From Flexistipes sp041694215 (GTDB taxonomy: Bacteria; Chrysiogenota; Deferribacteres; Deferribacterales; Flexistipitaceae), in contig JASMTO010000007.1 in NCBI GenBank assembly GCA_041694215.1, forward strand, positions 1 through 24,727: DNA of 24,727 nucleotides, written 5' to 3'. The notes below the pieces were generated by a model. That model searched no databases, was not told the origin of the DNA, and worked only from the letters and a program-made list of their open reading frames with translations. Positions 23,847 to 24,727 of this stretch are shown in pieces. Within the stretch, counting starts at the first letter, position 1. The number at the start of each line of letters is the position of its first letter. Made by a program: the position numbers and the translations under genes.

Positions 23847-24017
23847 GTCAGAGATGACATCCTTCCCGGGAGGGACTGCGACTATACACCGAACACCGTG
23901 CTACCAAATCATCGTCAGAGATGACATCCTTCCCGGGAGGGACTGCGACGTTTAGATACATATTACTGCCTCCTGAAAATTGTCAGAGATGACATCCTTC
24001 CCGGGAGGGACTGCGAC
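23847..24017 (+). CRISPR. CRISPR array, 3 repeats and 2 spacers
   Basis: Three identical 36-base repeats lie at 23847-23882, 23914-23949 and 23982-24017, with spacers of 31 and 32 bases between them. The repeat starts GTCAGAGATGACATCC and ends GAGGGACTGCGAC. Its middle has a near-palindrome, TCCTTCCCGGGAGGGA, that could form the Cas6-cut hairpin in RNA, and its start has the shorter inverted repeat GTCA-GAGA-TGAC. I place the leader on the left, next to cas2, where a promoter is visible. All copies are identical, including the last one, so no terminal degenerate repeat marks the far end. Neither spacer matches anything I can see in this window. The 36-base repeat does not by itself give the subtype, but RT-Cas1 systems are mostly type III. 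Confidence 0.97.
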
Positions 24018-24172
24018 GGATCTGGCACTGTTGTGCCATCGTTCAACGTTTTGAATGTCCACGTGAATTTCGGAGATTATTTGTTTTCAGCGTTTTTGTT
24101 TTTCACGTGATTCGTGATACGTTGAGGGTTCTGAACATAGCATTGCTAAAGACAAAGCGAGATTTTTGACCT
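24018..24172. other. CRISPR array trailer, noncoding
   Basis: No gene is visible. Right after the last repeat lies a small perfect hairpin, TGGCAC-TGTT-GTGCCA (24023-24038), without a T-run. CACGTG occurs at 24060-24065 and 24104-24109 in a T-rich stretch that resembles low-complexity intergenic sequence seen elsewhere in the window. Confidence 0.5.
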
Positions 24173-24397
24173 ATGCAAAAAATTCTAAGTGAATTGCTTA
24201 TCTATATTTATATAGGCATTGAAGCAGGATATATTGAAAAGGAAGTTAGTCAAAATTGGATACAAGAAACAAAAAGAATTATCAAAAATGATTTATGGGT
24301 AATGAAATATGTTAAAACTACTTACCTCGGCCCCTTGAACTGTGAAAACATACTAAACTTTATCAACCCTCTCAACTTTTTCAACTATATCAAATAA
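24173..24397 (+). CDS. Doubtful 74-aa ORF, possibly a four-helix-bundle remnant
   Basis: The ORF has an in-frame stop directly upstream and no ribosome binding site. Residues 1-50 (LLIYIYIGIEAGYIEKEVSQNWIQ in part) are helical. The pattern of a helix ending at GYI, then a polar helix, is like the C-terminal half of four-helix-bundle (S23/bAvd-type) proteins. The last 20 residues (NFINPLNFFNYIK) are merely the translation of the TCAACY-type low-complexity tract that follows. If coding at all, this is more likely a broken remnant than a working gene. bAvd-type proteins accompany reverse transcriptases in other systems, but the resemblance here is too weak to build on. Confidence 0.3.
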   Translation: MQKILSELLIYIYIGIEAGYIEKEVSQNWIQETKRIIKNDLWVMKYVKTTYLGPLNCENILNFINPLNFFNYIK

Positions 24398-24545
24398 CTT
24401 CATTGACACGTTAAAACGAAAACTATAAGAATAACCATAAATAACAACAAATATACTATAAATAACCACGAATAACTCTCTCAATTATCTCAACCTCTTC
24501 AACTTTATCAACCATTTTCAACCCTCTCAACCTGTTTTTCCCTTT
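24330..24545. repeat. Low-complexity TCAAC/ATAACC-rich tract
   Basis: Short units such as CTCTCAACTTTTTCAAC recur from about 24360 to 24386 and again from about 24476 to 24538. Between them lie AT-rich ATAACCATAAATAAC-like units. Read on the other strand, this resembles the GTTGAGG/GTAGTTGAGG tract near 3421-3515. No gene is supported between 24398 and 24584. Confidence 0.55.
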
Positions 24546-24549
24546 TTTC

Positions 24550-24578
24550 TTGCAAACCTCACAGTTTCAGAGTATTTA
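24550..24578 (+). promoter_or_regulatory. Probable promoter of the Rpn-family gene
   Basis: TTGCAA (24550-24555) and TATTTA (24573-24578) are separated by 17 bases. The ATG at 24585 starts 6 bases after the -10 box and has no Shine-Dalgarno sequence, so the message may be leaderless. Confidence 0.45.
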
Positions 24579-24584
24579 TAGCAT

Positions 24585-24727
24585 ATGAAAGACAAACATG
24601 ATCAATTTTTTAAACACGTGTTTAAGGATCCTGAGAATACCAGGTCTTTTATAAGAGACTACCTGCCAGCAAAAGTAAGTAAAGAACTGGATTTATCCTC
24701 TGTGCATGTACATGATCCGGGATCCAA
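24585..24727 (+). CDS. Rpn family recombination-promoting nuclease / putative transposase, 3' end beyond window
   Basis: The first 47 codons read MKDKHDQFFKHVFKDPENT, then RSFIRDYLPAKVSKELDLSS. This is the typical N-terminus of the Rpn (transposase_31, PD-(D/E)XK nuclease) family: HDxFFKxVFxDPEN followed by FLRxYLPxxL and LDLSS. Members tested in E. coli are DNA endonucleases that promote RecA-independent recombination. The catalytic core is beyond the window. An in-frame stop lies two codons before the ATG, so this is the first possible start. No ribosome binding site is visible, but a promoter-like pair lies just upstream. Such genes are often multicopy and decayed, and I cannot tell here whether this one is intact. 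Confidence 0.8.
   Translation, partial: MKDKHDQFFKHVFKDPENTRSFIRDYLPAKVSKELDLSSVHVHDPGS

Noticed and set aside
24173..24397. Diversity-generating retroelement accessory protein (Avd)
   Set aside because: The resemblance covers only part of a helical segment, there is no template repeat or variable repeat in view, and the nearby RT is the Cas1-fused type.

Overview
The window is AT-rich, densely coded bacterial DNA, roughly 35-38% G+C by eye. The gene mix is a Gram-negative type II secretion system with a secretin, CheW, the pantothenate pathway, NADP-type GdhA, and a CRISPR module built on a reverse-transcriptase-Cas1 fusion. It suggests a free-living, possibly thermophilic or anaerobic, diderm such as a member of the Deferribacterota. 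That placement is inference only; no marker gene here fixes the taxonomy.

Layout. 1-1793 (-): a partial PEP/pyruvate-binding protein with a TTG start that runs off the left edge. 1827-3244 (-): gdhA with its own terminator. 3245-3661: noncoding low-complexity repeats. 3662-5866 (-): an aldehyde dehydrogenase and an NRDE/TANGO2-family gene in one operon. 6016-13300 (+): a CPBP-family membrane protease, gspC, gspD, gspE and gspF of a type II secretion system, and an unrecognised lipoprotein. Pseudopilin and gspL/M genes are not here. 13301-13555: a GC-rich repeat-like element and the panD terminator. 13556-15584 (-): panB-panC-panD. Its leader carries a hairpin with two bulged adenines, like the pan RNA motif, followed by an intrinsic terminator ahead of the panB start. 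15821-15894 (+): tRNA-Arg(ACG) behind a near-consensus promoter. 16132-18904 (+): cheW and recG.

18999-24017 (+) is the most interesting part. In order it holds a SWIM zinc-finger protein with a helix-turn-helix-like tail, a membrane protein with a C-terminal CARF-like domain, an unlisted 59-codon ORF with a strong ribosome binding site, a Cas6-RT-Cas1 triple fusion, Cas2, a leader with nested repeats, and a CRISPR array of three 36-bp repeats and two spacers. The genes are close together and partly coupled. The fusion can in principle process crRNA and acquire spacers from RNA, and the CARF protein could respond to a cyclic oligoadenylate second messenger. No Cas10 or other interference gene is in the window, so the signal producer would have to be encoded elsewhere.

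24018-24727: mostly noncoding low-complexity sequence, a doubtful 74-codon ORF, and the start of an Rpn/PD-(D/E)XK-family gene that runs off the right edge.
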